Shown: piece by piece, positions 4,545 through 5,307 of the stretch | Position numbering within the stretch: position 1 is the first letter of the stretch | Layout of the letters: each line of letters starts with the position of its first letter | Origin: Planctomycetota bacterium | GTDB taxonomy: Bacteria; Planctomycetota; Phycisphaerae; UBA1845; PWPN01 | Direction: 5' to 3' | DNA: 5,307 nt | Assembly: GCA_016209665.1 (NCBI GenBank) | Contig: JACQVT010000602.1 | Coordinates: forward strand, 1-5,307 | Notes under the pieces: generated by a model | What the model was told of the DNA's origin: nothing | The model's database searches: none | Seen by the model: the letters and a program-made list of their open reading frames with translations, nothing else | Made by a program: the position numbers and the translations under genes

Positions 4545-4607
4545 GAACATGAGGCAACGGAGGGAACGGAGATAAGACGGCTCTGTTGGCTCCGTTTCCT
4601 CCTGTTC
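4545..4607. repeat. Inverted repeat with 27-bp arms upstream of the RHS fragment
   Basis: The segment 4545-4571 and the reverse complement of 4581-4607 match at 22 of 27 positions, with a 9-nt loop (ATAAGACGG). One of the five mismatches is a G-U wobble in plus-strand RNA, so the transcript would fold strongly. Each arm is built from short units around (A)ACGGAG, for example ACGGAG repeated at 4557-4562 and 4566-4571. No T-tract follows. It resembles interspersed intergenic repeats of purine-rich GAGG/AACGGAG type rather than a transposon end, and there is no transposase nearby. Confidence 0.6.
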
Positions 4608-4670
4608 AATCGTGGAAGCCACCGAGAAGCGACACCATCGTACCTATCCGCCGTCCGACCCGAACCATGA

Positions 4671-5307
4671 CCTGAGCGGCGGGCGTACAACTACGACAAC
4701 ATCGGCAACCGGTTGGACATGACGGCCCTGTTTACCTCGTACTACTGCACCAACACCGTGAACCAGTACACCGCCACCGACAACGATCATCCCGACTGCC
4801 CGAGTCCGACGGAGTCGTTCAGCTACGACAACGACGGCAACCTCACCGCCGACGGCACGTACACCTACGAATGGGACGGTGAGAACCGGCTGGTCAAGGT
4901 CCAGACGCGGCTGGACCTGGGCAACGATCCCGACGACCCCGACGAGAACGACAAGAAGCTGGAGTTCAAGTATGACTACCTCGGCCGGCGGGTGGAGAAG
5001 AAGTACTCGGTCTACACCAGCGGCAACTGGGCCGTCCAGACCGGCGGCTGGCAGCGCTTCGTGTATGACGATTGGAACGTCGCCCTCGTGCTCAGCGCCG
5101 CCGACAGCAATGCCGTCGTGAAGAAGTACACCTGGGGTCTGGACCTCAGCGGCCAGTCGGGCAGCGGGAGGACAGTCGATGGTCTTCACGGCGCCGGCGG
5201 TATCGGCGGCCTGCTGGCCGCCGTCGAGACCGGCGGAACGTACGCCGGCACGTACTGGTTCCTCTACGACGGCAACGGCAACGTCGGCCAGGTGCTCGAC
5301 GCCACGG
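4671..5307 (+). CDS. RHS/YD-repeat protein fragment, 5'-truncated and open at window end
   Basis: The frame is open from just after a TGA at 4668-4670 to the edge, about 212 codons. YD-repeat signatures come in series: YNYDNIGNRL (from 4686), FSYDNDGNLTADGTYTYEWDGENRLVKV (about 4818-4901), FKYDYLGRRVEKKY (about 4962-5003), FVYDDWN, then the RHS-core-like YTWGLDLSG, GAGGIGGLLA and FLYDGNGNVGQVLD near the end. RHS proteins are very large shells that usually enclose a C-terminal toxin or adhesin and are normally exported. Here no start codon, signal or N-terminal domain precedes the first repeat; the first in-frame ATG (4719) is already inside one. The +1 frame just upstream reads DPNHDLSGGR up to about 4686, which would join smoothly to the RHS frame, so a frameshift near 4684 is possible. 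An Asp-rich loop lies at 4926-4952. It may be a pseudogene, or an RHS 3' cassette continuing to the right. Confidence 0.75.

Larger units (their letters stand above)
4254..4670. other. Non-coding interval between the hydrolase and the RHS fragment
   Basis: I find no supportable gene in this stretch of about 417 bp. A plus-strand frame beginning GTG at 4440 and minus-strand frames across 4145-4690 encode compositionally odd peptides and run through a hairpin repeat, so they are not called. The interval holds an imperfect hairpin just after the hydrolase (4300-4325), a relatively AT-rich stretch (about 4345-4375), a weak promoter-like pair TTGCCT (4374-4379) and TATATA (4397-4402) with 17 bp between, and a long-armed inverted repeat at 4545-4607. 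The last part, from about 4609, may be decayed RHS coding sequence. Confidence 0.55.

Noticed and set aside
4440..4670. GTG-started plus-strand frame in phase with the RHS frame
   Set aside because: It contains the hairpin repeat and shows no YD repeat or other family pattern; being in phase with the RHS frame is probably chance.
4145..4690. Minus-strand frames between the hydrolase and the RHS fragment
   Set aside because: Translations of repeat and antisense sequence without recognisable domains or ribosome-binding sites.
1..5307. CRISPR array, tRNA, rRNA or insertion sequence
   Set aside because: No regularly spaced 25-40 bp repeats, no cloverleaf or rRNA segments, and no transposase or terminal inverted repeat pair flanking a gene were found by eye.

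Overview
The window is GC-rich bacterial DNA. The mix of genes suggests a planctomycete-like organism, perhaps of the Phycisphaerae type: Tat-exported Gfo/Idh/MocA and xylose-isomerase-like proteins, a COG4099-type esterase, an RHS fragment and many intergenic repeats. That assignment is an inference from gene content, not a phylogenetic result.

Layout. At the left edge, on the minus strand, lie two very small reading frames. One is a complete 27-residue membrane peptide (37-120). The other is the first seven codons of what looks like KdpF (1-23). Together they look like the 5' end of a kdp potassium-uptake operon leaving the window to the left. The interval 121-563 has no convincing gene. 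It holds a PhoB/KdpE-like tandem direct repeat, a palindromic repeat element, a hairpin and a candidate promoter. On the plus strand follow a Tat-signal TIM-barrel sugar isomerase/epimerase (564-1526) and a YhcH/EbgC-family cupin (1554-2039), 27 bp apart and probably one operon. A Tat-signal Gfo/Idh/MocA oxidoreductase on the minus strand (2046-3344) meets them tail to tail with only 6 bp between stop codons. Its upstream region, 3345-3566, is shared with a divergent cytoplasmic alpha/beta-hydrolase (3567-4253). This region carries two adjacent short tandem arrays: a heptamer array that forms a canonical G-quadruplex motif, and an octamer array. The interval 4254-4670 is non-coding, with two hairpin-forming repeats. 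From 4671 to the right edge runs an RHS/YD-repeat reading frame that lacks its proper 5' end and runs off the window.

Function. The three central proteins fit a carbohydrate-oxidation/isomerisation module. Two of them carry twin-arginine signals, so part of the chemistry probably happens outside the cytoplasm, and the YhcH-type protein would handle a sugar inside. The hydrolase could remove acyl groups from glycans or related substrates, but its substrate cannot be read from the sequence. The kdp fragment and the RHS fragment appear to be unrelated neighbours. The least ordinary material is the unannotated mini-genes at the left edge, the G4/octamer arrays between divergent genes, and the broken 5' end of the RHS gene.
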